DNA of 64,000 nucleotides from JBMOKU01 sp049324315. GTDB lineage: Bacteria; Bacillota; Clostridia; Peptostreptococcales; Thermotaleaceae. Each line of letters begins with the position of its first letter. Position 1 is the stretch's first letter. The DNA lies in assembly GCA_049324315.1 (NCBI GenBank), contig JBMOKU010000019.1, positions 50,149-114,148 on the forward strand. The letters are read 5' to 3'. This document shows, piece by piece, positions 7,882 through 16,040 of this stretch. A model generated the notes under the pieces. That model saw only the letters and a program-made list of their open reading frames with translations. It was not told the DNA's origin and did no database searches. The position numbers and the translations under genes were made by a program.

Positions 7882-9489
7882 TTATCTCCGTAACAGTCCA
7901 AGACTACTCAGCAGTTTTGCCAATTTTCTGCCTCCAGGCATCATTTCAAAATCTTCCTTCGTGATACCACCTGTAACTAATAACATAAGGCCGTAAATCA
8001 AACCACCAATGCCAATTGTTCCAACGGTAGCCAGTTTACCACCCATCAATGGTTCCAACTGACTATAAGCAAATAAAACTGTAATGCCCATAGCACCAAC
8101 AGCAATCATTGGCTTTACAATAAAATTAACCGGACTAAATTTTGTTTTGGTCAGCCGTCTTACGGCAAAGAAATTAAGCAGTGCAGCTGTCCCATAGGCA
8201 GTAATGGTACCGAAAGCTGCACCTTTTACATTGATTGCCGGAATGCCTGTTAATATGTATGTCAAAATAATCTTAAAGATTGCTCCTATAAACAAATTGA
8301 TAACTGGTACTGTCGGTCTTCCAAGACCTTGTAAAATTCCAGTAAAGGTTTGAACCAAGGTTAAGAATATAATCCCTGAACCTAGAATAGCCAAAGCTCC
8401 AGCTGCACTCGCCGCACTCTCTGCCTTTAGAGGATATAGTAACAGCATAATCGGCTTTGCCAGTGTAATCAAGCCAACGCCTGCCGGTAAACCAATCAAT
8501 AGTGCAATTCTAGTCCCTGTTTGAACCGTACTTTGAATCAATGATAGGTTTCTACGATGACTGGCATCAGAAATCGCAGGTACTAAGCTCATAGCCAAGG
8601 CAACTGTCAATATTTGCGGTAGATTAATGATAGAGGCTGCAAAACCTGTCAGCTGTCCATATAAATCATTAGCTTCCGCATAAGTAAAACCAACGGCTTG
8701 TAACCTTCTCATCACAATCGCCAAGTCAATCATATTCATCACGGGCATAATGGATGCCCCAATGGTTATAGGAATAGCAATAGCAAGAAGCTTGTTGACA
8801 ATTTTCCCAGAGGGTTCTTGGGGATATTCTACTCCCCCCGTAATCTCCATCCGTATTTTTTCACGCCGTTTAAAATATATGTACATAATGATGAGTGTCC
8901 CTGCAATAGCTCCAGCCGCTGCCCCAAAGGATGCTCCGGCCGTAGCAATCTCTAGTCCTCTATCTAACAGTAAAATAGCTAATCCTAATCCTACTACTAC
9001 TCTACCAAATTGTTCAATAACTTGGGAGATCGCCGTAGGTGTCATATCCTGAAGCCCTTGGAAGTAACCTCGATATGCAGCCATAATCGGCACAAACAGT
9101 AATGCCGGAGATATTGCTACCATAGAATAATAGGCTCCCGGGCTCTTAACAAGATTCACGATAGCTTTTGCTCCAAAAAATAGAATGGAAGACGTAACAA
9201 TCCCTATTACAAAAAGTAATATAAATGATACTTTAAATACCCTGTGTGCTCCATAACGGTCTCCTGCAGCATTCTTCTCAGAAACCAGTTTGGATATTGC
9301 CGTAGGTATCCCGGCAGTTGAGATGGTAAGCAGCATGACGTAAATAGGATAAGACGCTTGATAGTATCCAAATCCCGTATCACCAATAATGTTTCCTAAA
9401 GGAATTCTGAAAAATGCCCCCATAATCTTTACGATAATACCGGCAATGCCTAATATGGCTGCACCTTTTAAGAACGATTTATTGCTCAT
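7882..9489 (-). CDS. Polysaccharide/lipid flippase of the MOP superfamily (SpoVB/YabM type)
   Basis: The protein has 535 residues and about 14 membrane helices. It opens MSNKSFLKGAAILGIAGIIVK, the usual start of the SpoVB/MurJ-like family, with GDTGFGYYQASYPIY and STAGIPTAISKLVSE as family landmarks. Such proteins move lipid-linked glycan precursors across the membrane. YabM holds this position in B. subtilis, and its close relative SpoVB acts in cortex synthesis. The ATG at 9489 follows GGGGG by 6-7 nt and is preferred over one six codons earlier. mazG follows by 26 nt. Confidence 0.88.
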   Translation of the reverse strand: MSNKSFLKGAAILGIAGIIVKIMGAFFRIPLGNIIGDTGFGYYQASYPIYVMLLTISTAGIPTAISKLVSEKNAAGDRYGAHRVFKVSFILLFVIGIVTSSILFFGAKAIVNLVKSPGAYYSMVAISPALLFVPIMAAYRGYFQGLQDMTPTAISQVIEQFGRVVVGLGLAILLLDRGLEIATAGASFGAAAGAIAGTLIIMYIYFKRREKIRMEITGGVEYPQEPSGKIVNKLLAIAIPITIGASIMPVMNMIDLAIVMRRLQAVGFTYAEANDLYGQLTGFAASIINLPQILTVALAMSLVPAISDASHRRNLSLIQSTVQTGTRIALLIGLPAGVGLITLAKPIMLLLYPLKAESAASAAGALAILGSGIIFLTLVQTFTGILQGLGRPTVPVINLFIGAIFKIILTYILTGIPAINVKGAAFGTITAYGTAALLNFFAVRRLTKTKFSPVNFIVKPMIAVGAMGITVLFAYSQLEPLMGGKLATVGTIGIGGLIYGLMLLVTGGITKEDFEMMPGGRKLAKLLSSLGLLRR

Positions 9490-9618
9490 TGAATTTCCCC
9501 CACTCATTTTACGAAATCGTTAAAATTCCTGCTTCTTTTAAAATCTATATCCACAGAACACATTTATTATACCAGAAATGCCTCCACTGTGTTGAACTTT
9601 CTTTCTACAAGAACAAAA

Positions 9619-9783
9619 TGTAGGGGCGCCCATTGGGCGTCCGCATCCGCTGCGCCACGGAAACAGTTCCATCGTTTTCCCTGTGGTCCTTCGCTACGCT
9701 TCGGAAACGCTCGAACCGTCCCCATGGCTTCGCTCACGATTTTGTTGCTAGAGAAAGACGGACGCGCACTGCGCGTCCCTACA
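9619..9783. repeat. REPIN-like element: two inverted hairpin ends with a long hairpin interior
   Basis: The left end TGTAGGGGCGCCCATTGGGC and the right end, read on the other strand as TGTAGGGACGCGCAGTGCGC, are inverted copies of each other and each is itself a palindrome. The roughly 110 bases between can fold as one imperfect hairpin (GTTCCATCGTTTTCC against GGAAACGCTCGAAC). About 95 interior bases recur at 52268-52458. The element lies between spoVT and the spoVB-like gene and encodes no credible protein. Confidence 0.7.
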
Positions 9784-9796
9784 ATAGTAAAAACAA

Positions 9797-9830
9797 AAAC
9801 AAAAGTAGCAGCGCGAGACTACTACTTTTT
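9797..9830 (-). terminator. Terminator after spoVT
   Basis: On the minus strand GTAGTAG, TCTCGCG, CTGCTAC is followed by TTTTGTTTTTG. The plus strand also has a T-run, so it may act in both directions. Confidence 0.6.
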
Positions 9831-9867
9831 TTACTTTGCATGATTCCATTGTAAGATGCACAACCTA

Positions 9868-10419
9868 TTATTGCTCCATTTGTTTACCTAAAAAGTTCGC
9901 AGCAGTTTCTGCGATTTTTACTTCCAATTCTCCCATTGGCTTACTACCCTCTTTGGCAAGCAGTACAACAACACCAATTGGATCACCTTGAGAAATAATT
10001 GGAGCAATGACTTGAGAACCATATTTCTTTTCTTCTCCCTCTTCAGAAGAGATCATGTACGTATTTTCTTTTTCAGCAATCAATAATGTTTTTCTGTCCT
10101 CCATTACTTTTTCCAGGGCTTTACTTACCCTTTTTTCTAGGTATTCTTTTTTAGAACCTCCTGCTACCGCAATGATTGTATCTCTATCGGCAATAATTGC
10201 AGCATGACCCAATGAATCATGAAGGGACTCGGCGTATTCTGTGGCAAACTCATTCAATTCCCCTATTGGAGAATATTTTTTAAGAATGACCTCTCCTTCT
10301 CTATCAGTGAATATTTCTAAAGGGTCCCCTTCCCTAATTCTAAGCGTGCGTCTTATTTCCTTAGGAATTACAACTCTACCCAAATCATCGATCCTTCTAA
10401 CTATGCCAGTCGCTTTCAC
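9868..10419 (-). CDS. spoVT: Stage V sporulation protein T
   Basis: The protein has 183 residues. The N-terminal 50 form a swapped-hairpin AbrB-type DNA-binding domain (MKATGIVRRIDDLGRVVIPK). The rest is a GAF-like domain (HDSLGHAAIIADRDTIIAV, GDPIGVVVLL). SpoVT is a forespore regulator that modulates sigma-G genes and is highly conserved in spore formers. The start is GTG, with AGGAGGGAG about 6 nt upstream. TGTATA and TAAAATA spaced by 15 bases near 10460-10490 could be a weak sigma-G promoter, but I would not insist on it. It is downstream of prsA, separated by a terminator. Confidence 0.94.
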   Translation of the reverse strand: MKATGIVRRIDDLGRVVIPKEIRRTLRIREGDPLEIFTDREGEVILKKYSPIGELNEFATEYAESLHDSLGHAAIIADRDTIIAVAGGSKKEYLEKRVSKALEKVMEDRKTLLIAEKENTYMISSEEGEEKKYGSQVIAPIISQGDPIGVVVLLAKEGSKPMGELEVKIAETAANFLGKQMEQ

Positions 10420-10543
10420 TTAATCTCCCTCCTGTTTGGATATTGTAAATTCTAATCTTATTATTTTACTGCCATAGGTTTTTTATACATCAATGGAAAG
10501 ATTTCTGAAAGAGTAGGAATACATAGAAAAAACAGTTGGAGGC

Positions 10544-10570
10544 AAAAAAATCTGCGTGTCCGCAGATTCT
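10544..10570 (-). terminator. Terminator after prsA
   Basis: On the minus strand AATCTGCG, GACA, CGCAGATT is followed by TTTTTGCC, directly after the prsA stop. Confidence 0.8.
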
Positions 10571-11588
10571 ATTTTGTTTCCTTCAGAAATTTTTCAATTT
10601 TGGCATCAGCTTTTAGTGCCTCTACTTTCTCTACATATCCCTGTTCCACTAAAGTGTCTTTGATTTGTTCCTTAATATCTTTCTTACCGGTTACTTTAAT
10701 GATATGATAACCAAATTCTGTTTTGACCGGTTCACTTACCTTTCCTATCTCTAAGGAGAATGCAGCCTTTTCAAATTCCGGTACCATCATTCCTCTACCA
10801 AAAAACCCTAAGTCTCCGCCATTGTCTTTTGATCCCGGGTCTTGAGAATACGCTGTAGCTAGTTTTGCAAAATCTTCTCCATTCATAACCCTATCATAGA
10901 TTTCTCGTATCTGCTTCTCTGCCGCTTGAATCTGTTCCTCTGGAAGCGGTGCCATGCTGTCATCCACTGTCTTGATCAGAATATGAGAGGCTTGTACCTG
11001 TTCGCTGTACTCATCCTTATGATCTTTATAATAGGCTTCAATCTGTTCTTCTGTCACTTTTATTTCTTCACTTACGATTTCATGAAACTTATTCATATAG
11101 GCAGCTGTTCTGATTTGATCCTTAATAAACTCGTCGTCTATTCCGTTTTCCTCTAAGAATTTCTTTTGTTCAGCCTGTGCCTCAATATTCTTCTTGTAGT
11201 TCTTAAATTCCTTTTCTATTTCCGTCTCCTCAACGGTAACATTTTTGTCTTGCATATACTGAATAATGACTTCTTCTGTAATCAACTTATCCAAGACACC
11301 TTCTTCAATTACTTGGATCAACGTCTTTCCATTCCCCATATCCAGGCTCCAAAGCTTGTCACCGTACTGACTGCCGTACTTATCTTCATAGGGCTTTTTA
11401 TTCAATAGAATATTCTTTTGATAAACATCTTCGCTAATGACTTCTCCATTGACCTTAGCAATGGCTTTACCGTCTTGAACGCCACCATTACTTTGACAAC
11501 CTGCAAAAAATACAGCCATCGTCAAGATCAGTAAAAGAGGCAGGAATCTTTTTACTCTATTTGCAGATTTTAATTTTGTCACGAACAT
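10569..11588 (-). CDS. prsA: Parvulin-type peptidyl-prolyl isomerase lipoprotein (PrsA/SurA-like)
   Basis: The protein has 339 residues. A lipoprotein signal (basic start, hydrophobic stretch, FAGC with Cys 31) anchors it outside the membrane. A SurA-like helical domain spans about 40-180. A parvulin domain follows (QVQASHILIKTVDD, FAKLATAYSQDPGSKDNGGDLGFF, GYHIIKVTG). The family helps exported proteins fold. It begins 52 nt after the mfd stop, so it is probably the last gene of a pth-mfd-prsA unit, ending in a terminator. Confidence 0.9.
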   Translation of the reverse strand: MFVTKLKSANRVKRFLPLLLILTMAVFFAGCQSNGGVQDGKAIAKVNGEVISEDVYQKNILLNKKPYEDKYGSQYGDKLWSLDMGNGKTLIQVIEEGVLDKLITEEVIIQYMQDKNVTVEETEIEKEFKNYKKNIEAQAEQKKFLEENGIDDEFIKDQIRTAAYMNKFHEIVSEEIKVTEEQIEAYYKDHKDEYSEQVQASHILIKTVDDSMAPLPEEQIQAAEKQIREIYDRVMNGEDFAKLATAYSQDPGSKDNGGDLGFFGRGMMVPEFEKAAFSLEIGKVSEPVKTEFGYHIIKVTGKKDIKEQIKDTLVEQGYVEKVEALKADAKIEKFLKETK

Positions 11589-11640
11589 CTCACCCTCATT
11601 TCAGAATCGTTTGTCCCCTTTATTATATCTGATATTTCCC

Positions 11641-14600
11641 CTATTGCATACCACTAATTTTTTCTAACAATTCTCTTATTTCCTTCAGTTTATTTGCCTG
11701 ATTTCTGTACTTTAACATAAGGTACGGTTGAATGCCCCCATGAAAGTGTATCCTATTCCCATAGGAATGGATGATTTCTCCAATGAGTGGAAGATTGATT
11801 TTATATTCACCATGAAATTGAAACTTCGCATAGCTGGAGGTCTCAGACACGGTTGTGATCCCTGCTTTCTGGGCCATGGCCTTAATATATGCTATAGCAA
11901 TCAGATTCATCACCGGCTCTGGTATCGTGCCGAATCTATCTTCAATTTCTTCCTCAATTCCATAAGCATCCTGCTTATCTCTTGTAGCCGCAATTTTTTT
12001 ATAAATTTCAAATTTTTGATTTTCATTAGAAATATAATTTTCTGGTATATACGCATTTACATTAATCTCAATGGACGCCTCAACGTCTTTTGTCAGTTCT
12101 TCTCCCTTTAATTCTCGAATTGTATCCTCCAGCAGCTTGCAGTATAAATCATAACCAATAGCAGCCATATGTCCATGCTGTTCCCCGCCGATTAGATTTC
12201 CAGCGCCTCTGATTTCCAAGTCACGCATGGCTATCTTAAATCCTGATCCAAACTCCGTAAATTCCTTAATGGCTTTCAAGCGCTTTTCTGCCACCTCTGT
12301 TAATACTTTGTCTTTTTCGTAGGTTAAATATGCATAGGCTAGTCGATTCGACCGTCCAACCCTTCCTCTGAGCTGATACAATTGAGACAGTCCCATTTTA
12401 TCTGCATCATAAATGATCATGGTATTTACATTGGATATGTCCAAGCCTGTTTCAATAATGGTCGTACAGACCAGGACATTATACTCTCCATTTAGAAAGT
12501 CCAGCATTACATTTTCTAATTCTCGCTCTCCCATCTGTCCATGACCCACAATAACTTTTGCTTCCGGCACCAGCTTTCTAATTCTACTTGCCATTTTTTC
12601 TATACCCTGAACCCGGTTGTACACAAAGTACACTTGTCCACCTCTGGTTATTTCCCTACGGATGGCTTCTGCAATCATTCCATCATGGTACTCCACCACA
12701 TAGGTTTGTACCGGATATCTTTCTTCTGGCGGATCTTCAATGATGCTCATATCACGAAGACCAATCAAGGACATATGCAGCGTTCTAGGTATAGGTGTGG
12801 CCGTTAACGTCAGCACATCCACATTCTTTTTTAAAAGCTTAATCATTTCCTTATGCTGTACACCAAACCGCTGCTCTTCATCAATGATAAGCAGTCCCAA
12901 ATCTTTAAACTGCACATCCTTTGAAAGCATCCTATGGGTACCAATAACGATATCAACACTGCCTACCCTAATCCTTTCGATAATTTCATCCTGTTGCTTA
13001 TCTGTACGAAATCTGCTTAACATCTCAATCCCCACTGGAAATTGACTAAATCGCTGGACAAAATTGCTGTAGTGCTGCTGTGCCAAGATGGTGGTGGGAA
13101 CCAAAAACGCCACCTGTTTCCCCTCCATAACGCATTTAAATACTGCTCGAATGGCCACCTCTGTTTTCCCATATCCCACATCTCCGCAAAGAAGTCTATC
13201 CATGGGAATCATCCGTTCCATATCTGATTTTACTTCTTCAATACACCGAAGCTGATCAGGCGTTTCCTGATAGGGAAACATATCTTCAAATTGCTTCTGC
13301 CATGGCGTATCTTTGGGAAAAGCGTGTCCTTTCGAAGTCTGCCGAACGGCATATAAGTTCAATAAGTCAATAGCCATTTCCTTAATGGCACTGCTGACTT
13401 TAGTTTTTGTTTTCTTCCATTCTGCGCCACCCAGCTTATTGAGCTTCGGCATCATCCCATCTGCACCAATATATTTCTGCACCATATCCATTTGTTCTAT
13501 GGGAACATACAGCAAATCACTGTCAGAATATTTAATTTTGAAATAATCCTTTTTAGCACCCTCTACCTTCAACTGCTCAATTCCGATGTATTTGCCAATC
13601 CCATGATTTTCATGGACCACATAATCCCCTATATTAAGATCCGTAAAGGATTTTAATGCCCTTCCATCTTTTCGCTTGGAAATGCTTCTTTGTTTTTTAG
13701 AAGTTCCAAAAATCTCTTCTTCCGTCATGACAAGGAATTTATTTCCATAATACTCAAAGCCTTTATACAGACTTCCAGCCATCAAAACAACTTGTCCTGA
13801 TAGAATCGGTCTATTTGGTGCCTCTAAATGAACAAAAGGTATTTCGTAATCCCCTAGGATGCTGCTTAACTGTGCTAATCTCTCCTTGGTTTGGCAGAGA
13901 AGCAGTATTTTATATCCTTTACTTCTATAATTTTTAAGTTCCTCTATGAGAATATTGATCTTACCATTAATAGATTGGGCCATTCTGGTTGTGAAATTTA
14001 AAATTTGCTTTGGTGGAAAATCTGAAATGCGCTTGGGAAGACTGCTAAAAACACAGATCTGTCGATCTCCCAGTTCGTGAAGCACCTTTTCATAAGAAGC
14101 CAGCAGTTTCCCTTGGACAGGAAGCACCTCCCCCTTATCCAATACACCTTTAAAGTTTTCTTCAAATTCTTTTAGTGCTGTATGCGCCTGCTCTTTCACT
14201 CTGGTAGGCTCGTGTACGAAAATGATCGCATCTTCAGAACAATAATCCAGCAGAGAGCTAGGCTCCTGATAAAAATAATGCAGGTAGTTGTCGACTTCCT
14301 GTACGATACCGTGATTCTCCAACCTTTCGATGAGTGCTTCTATTTTTTGCTGCAGCTTCTCAGCCGATTCTCCACGCAGCTTTTGTCTAAAGCTTTTCGT
14401 ATCTTCTCTCAGCTTTCCCACAGCTTTTTGTATAAGTACATCATTCAAAATCAATTCCTGTGCCGGTGTGATTAGAGCTTCCTCCACTTTTTCCATGGAT
14501 ACCTGCGTTTCATAGTCAAATATCCGAATAGAATCTACTTCATCATCAAAGAGTTCTATTCTGTAAGGATTATCACAGATAACAGGGAATATATCCATGA

Positions 14601-15144
14601 TACCTCCACGAATACTAAAATGCCCCTTTGCCTCTACCCTTTCTACCCTTTCATATCCCAATCGAATCAACATATGGATCATCTCATCCAGATCAAGCTG
14701 CTGCCCCATTGTGATGGTAAGAAAGCTTTCCCGGAATACATCCATAGACATCAGCCTCGAAAGAAAACTCTCAATGGATGCAATGATAATACACGGCCTA
14801 TTGCTCAAAGCACCTGCCATGGTTCTTAGCCGTTCTTCTAAGATTTGATGACTATGGGCATCGATATTATAGAAAACAATCTCCTTGGCAGGGTAGAAAT
14901 AGATCTCTCTGTCATTGATATAGTAAAGTAAATCTTCTTGAAGCCGCTTCGCTTGTGTCTCATTATACGTAAGTACCAACATCTGTCGATTCTGATATTG
15001 GCTGCATGCAAAGACCATATGGGCTATCTGGGAGTCAGTAAGCCCTTGAATAGAAATAGGACTGTTTCCCTTTTCTAAGCCCGATATAAGTAGTTTAAAT
15101 TCATTTAAGTCCCCCATGGTGTGGGTAAAGGTATTCATTTCCAA
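11641..15144 (-). CDS. mfd: Transcription-repair coupling factor
   Basis: The 1167-residue protein has the full Mfd architecture. A UvrB-like N-terminal region (residues 1-340) is followed by the RNA-polymerase-interacting domain (LNIGDYVVHENHGIGKYIGI, about 500). The RecG-like translocase has Walker A GDVGYGKTEVA and Walker B IDEEQRFG. The motif LRGRVGRSNRLAYAYL and a C-terminal TRCF domain complete it. Mfd removes RNA polymerase stalled at lesions and recruits UvrA. The exact start is unsure: a TTG at 15144 is 10 nt from AAAGGA, and an ATG lies two codons on. It lies between pth and prsA. Confidence 0.97.
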   Translation of the reverse strand: MEMNTFTHTMGDLNEFKLLISGLEKGNSPISIQGLTDSQIAHMVFACSQYQNRQMLVLTYNETQAKRLQEDLLYYINDREIYFYPAKEIVFYNIDAHSHQILEERLRTMAGALSNRPCIIIASIESFLSRLMSMDVFRESFLTITMGQQLDLDEMIHMLIRLGYERVERVEAKGHFSIRGGIMDIFPVICDNPYRIELFDDEVDSIRIFDYETQVSMEKVEEALITPAQELILNDVLIQKAVGKLREDTKSFRQKLRGESAEKLQQKIEALIERLENHGIVQEVDNYLHYFYQEPSSLLDYCSEDAIIFVHEPTRVKEQAHTALKEFEENFKGVLDKGEVLPVQGKLLASYEKVLHELGDRQICVFSSLPKRISDFPPKQILNFTTRMAQSINGKINILIEELKNYRSKGYKILLLCQTKERLAQLSSILGDYEIPFVHLEAPNRPILSGQVVLMAGSLYKGFEYYGNKFLVMTEEEIFGTSKKQRSISKRKDGRALKSFTDLNIGDYVVHENHGIGKYIGIEQLKVEGAKKDYFKIKYSDSDLLYVPIEQMDMVQKYIGADGMMPKLNKLGGAEWKKTKTKVSSAIKEMAIDLLNLYAVRQTSKGHAFPKDTPWQKQFEDMFPYQETPDQLRCIEEVKSDMERMIPMDRLLCGDVGYGKTEVAIRAVFKCVMEGKQVAFLVPTTILAQQHYSNFVQRFSQFPVGIEMLSRFRTDKQQDEIIERIRVGSVDIVIGTHRMLSKDVQFKDLGLLIIDEEQRFGVQHKEMIKLLKKNVDVLTLTATPIPRTLHMSLIGLRDMSIIEDPPEERYPVQTYVVEYHDGMIAEAIRREITRGGQVYFVYNRVQGIEKMASRIRKLVPEAKVIVGHGQMGERELENVMLDFLNGEYNVLVCTTIIETGLDISNVNTMIIYDADKMGLSQLYQLRGRVGRSNRLAYAYLTYEKDKVLTEVAEKRLKAIKEFTEFGSGFKIAMRDLEIRGAGNLIGGEQHGHMAAIGYDLYCKLLEDTIRELKGEELTKDVEASIEINVNAYIPENYISNENQKFEIYKKIAATRDKQDAYGIEEEIEDRFGTIPEPVMNLIAIAYIKAMAQKAGITTVSETSSYAKFQFHGEYKINLPLIGEIIHSYGNRIHFHGGIQPYLMLKYRNQANKLKEIRELLEKISGMQ

Positions 15145-15181
15145 TGTGAAACAATCCTTTCCGTCATGATAAACGCCACAA

Positions 15182-15202
15182 GCCCAGATATTTTATCTGG
15201 GC
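15182..15202. other. Perfect inverted repeat between pth and mfd
   Basis: GCCCAGATA and TATCTGGGC form a 9-bp stem with a three-base loop. Neither strand has a following T-run, so this is not an ordinary terminator. It lies in the pth-mfd intergenic transcript. Confidence 0.5.
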
Positions 15203-15253
15203 ACCCCGGCATATTTTTAGATTATAATCGGTGTGAAATTAACAATCATCCAT

Positions 15254-15817
15254 TCATTTACTGCTATTAAACTTATTCATAGCACTATTGATGTCTTCTC
15301 TGACAATGGCTTCTACAGCCGAAACAGCATCTTCTACGACTTCTTGTACCAGCGGCTGTTCCTCCTTGGAAAATCTGCCGATCACATAGTCTGCCAGATT
15401 TCCACGGGAAGGCTTTCCTACCCCTATTCTTACCCGGGGAAATTGATCTGTTTGAATCTCATAGATAATAGAACGCATACCGTTGTGAGTACCGGCACTG
15501 CCTTTGCTTCTAATTCTTAGCTTACCCACATCTATATCAATATCATCATAAATAATAATCAATTTTTCAGTATCTAATTTATAAAAATTCATGATTTCTA
15601 AAACACTTCTACCGCTTAAGTTCATATAGGTTTGAGGCTTCACTAATAAAACCTTTTCGCTGCCAAGCATACCTTCTCCAGTGATTGCTTTAAATCTTAT
15701 CTTGTTCATAGAAATACTGTTTTTAGCAGCCAGAGCATCAATCACCTCAAATCCCACATTGTGCCTTGTTCCAACATACTGCTTCCCAGGATTTCCAAGT
15801 CCGACAATTACATACAT
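15254..15817 (-). CDS. pth: Peptidyl-tRNA hydrolase
   Basis: The protein has 187 residues, normal for the family. It opens MYVIVGLGNPGKQYVGTRHNVGF, containing the catalytic His. KPQTYMNLSGRSV and IIYDDIDIDVGKLRIR with GSAGTHNGMRS complete the active-site signatures. The enzyme frees tRNA from peptidyl-tRNA released early by the ribosome. AGAGAGGA lies 10 nt before the ATG. mfd follows about 110 nt later, past a hairpin. Confidence 0.97.
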   Translation of the reverse strand: MYVIVGLGNPGKQYVGTRHNVGFEVIDALAAKNSISMNKIRFKAITGEGMLGSEKVLLVKPQTYMNLSGRSVLEIMNFYKLDTEKLIIIYDDIDIDVGKLRIRSKGSAGTHNGMRSIIYEIQTDQFPRVRIGVGKPSRGNLADYVIGRFSKEEQPLVQEVVEDAVSAVEAIVREDINSAMNKFNSSK

Positions 15818-15907
15818 AGGTTGTGCATCCTCTCTTCATATTACAATCTTTCATTATTATATCACAACTTTATTTTTATAGTACCTAAAGTTTTTTTAGT
15901 AGAAAAG

Positions 15908-15959
15908 CGCGGGCAAACAATGTTCGACCAACGGGCAGGCGTGGAAACCTGCCCCTACA
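15908..15959. repeat. REP-like composite: degenerate and intact palindromes ending CCCCTACA
   Basis: GCGGGCAAACAATGTTCGAC resembles the GGCGAACA/TGTTCGCC palindrome found elsewhere. It is joined to GGGCAGG, CGTGGAAA, CCTGCCC, CTACA, a second hairpin with the same CTACA tail. Confidence 0.55.
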
Positions 15960-15993
15960 TATTGTATTATCTACAGAAGGTATTTACATAATA

Positions 15994-16022
15994 ATACAAA
16001 AGCGGCCGCATTGCGACCGCTG
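15994..16022 (-). terminator. Terminator after the chemoreceptor gene
   Basis: On the minus strand AGCGGTCGC, AAT, GCGGCCGCT is followed by TTTGTATT. Confidence 0.65.
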
Positions 16023-16040
16023 ATAGATATATACACTTAA

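Noticed and set aside
9589..9854. Two overlapping plus-strand frames of 73-84 codons
   Set aside because: They fall inside the REPIN-like repeat and its GC-rich palindromes, and no ribosome site precedes them.
10455..10495. Sigma-G promoter before spoVT
   Set aside because: TGTATA and TAAAATA at 15-bp spacing are too weak in this AT-rich sequence to list as a feature.
11728..14848. Several 80-127-codon plus-strand frames inside mfd
   Set aside because: All are antisense to a complete, conserved Mfd protein.
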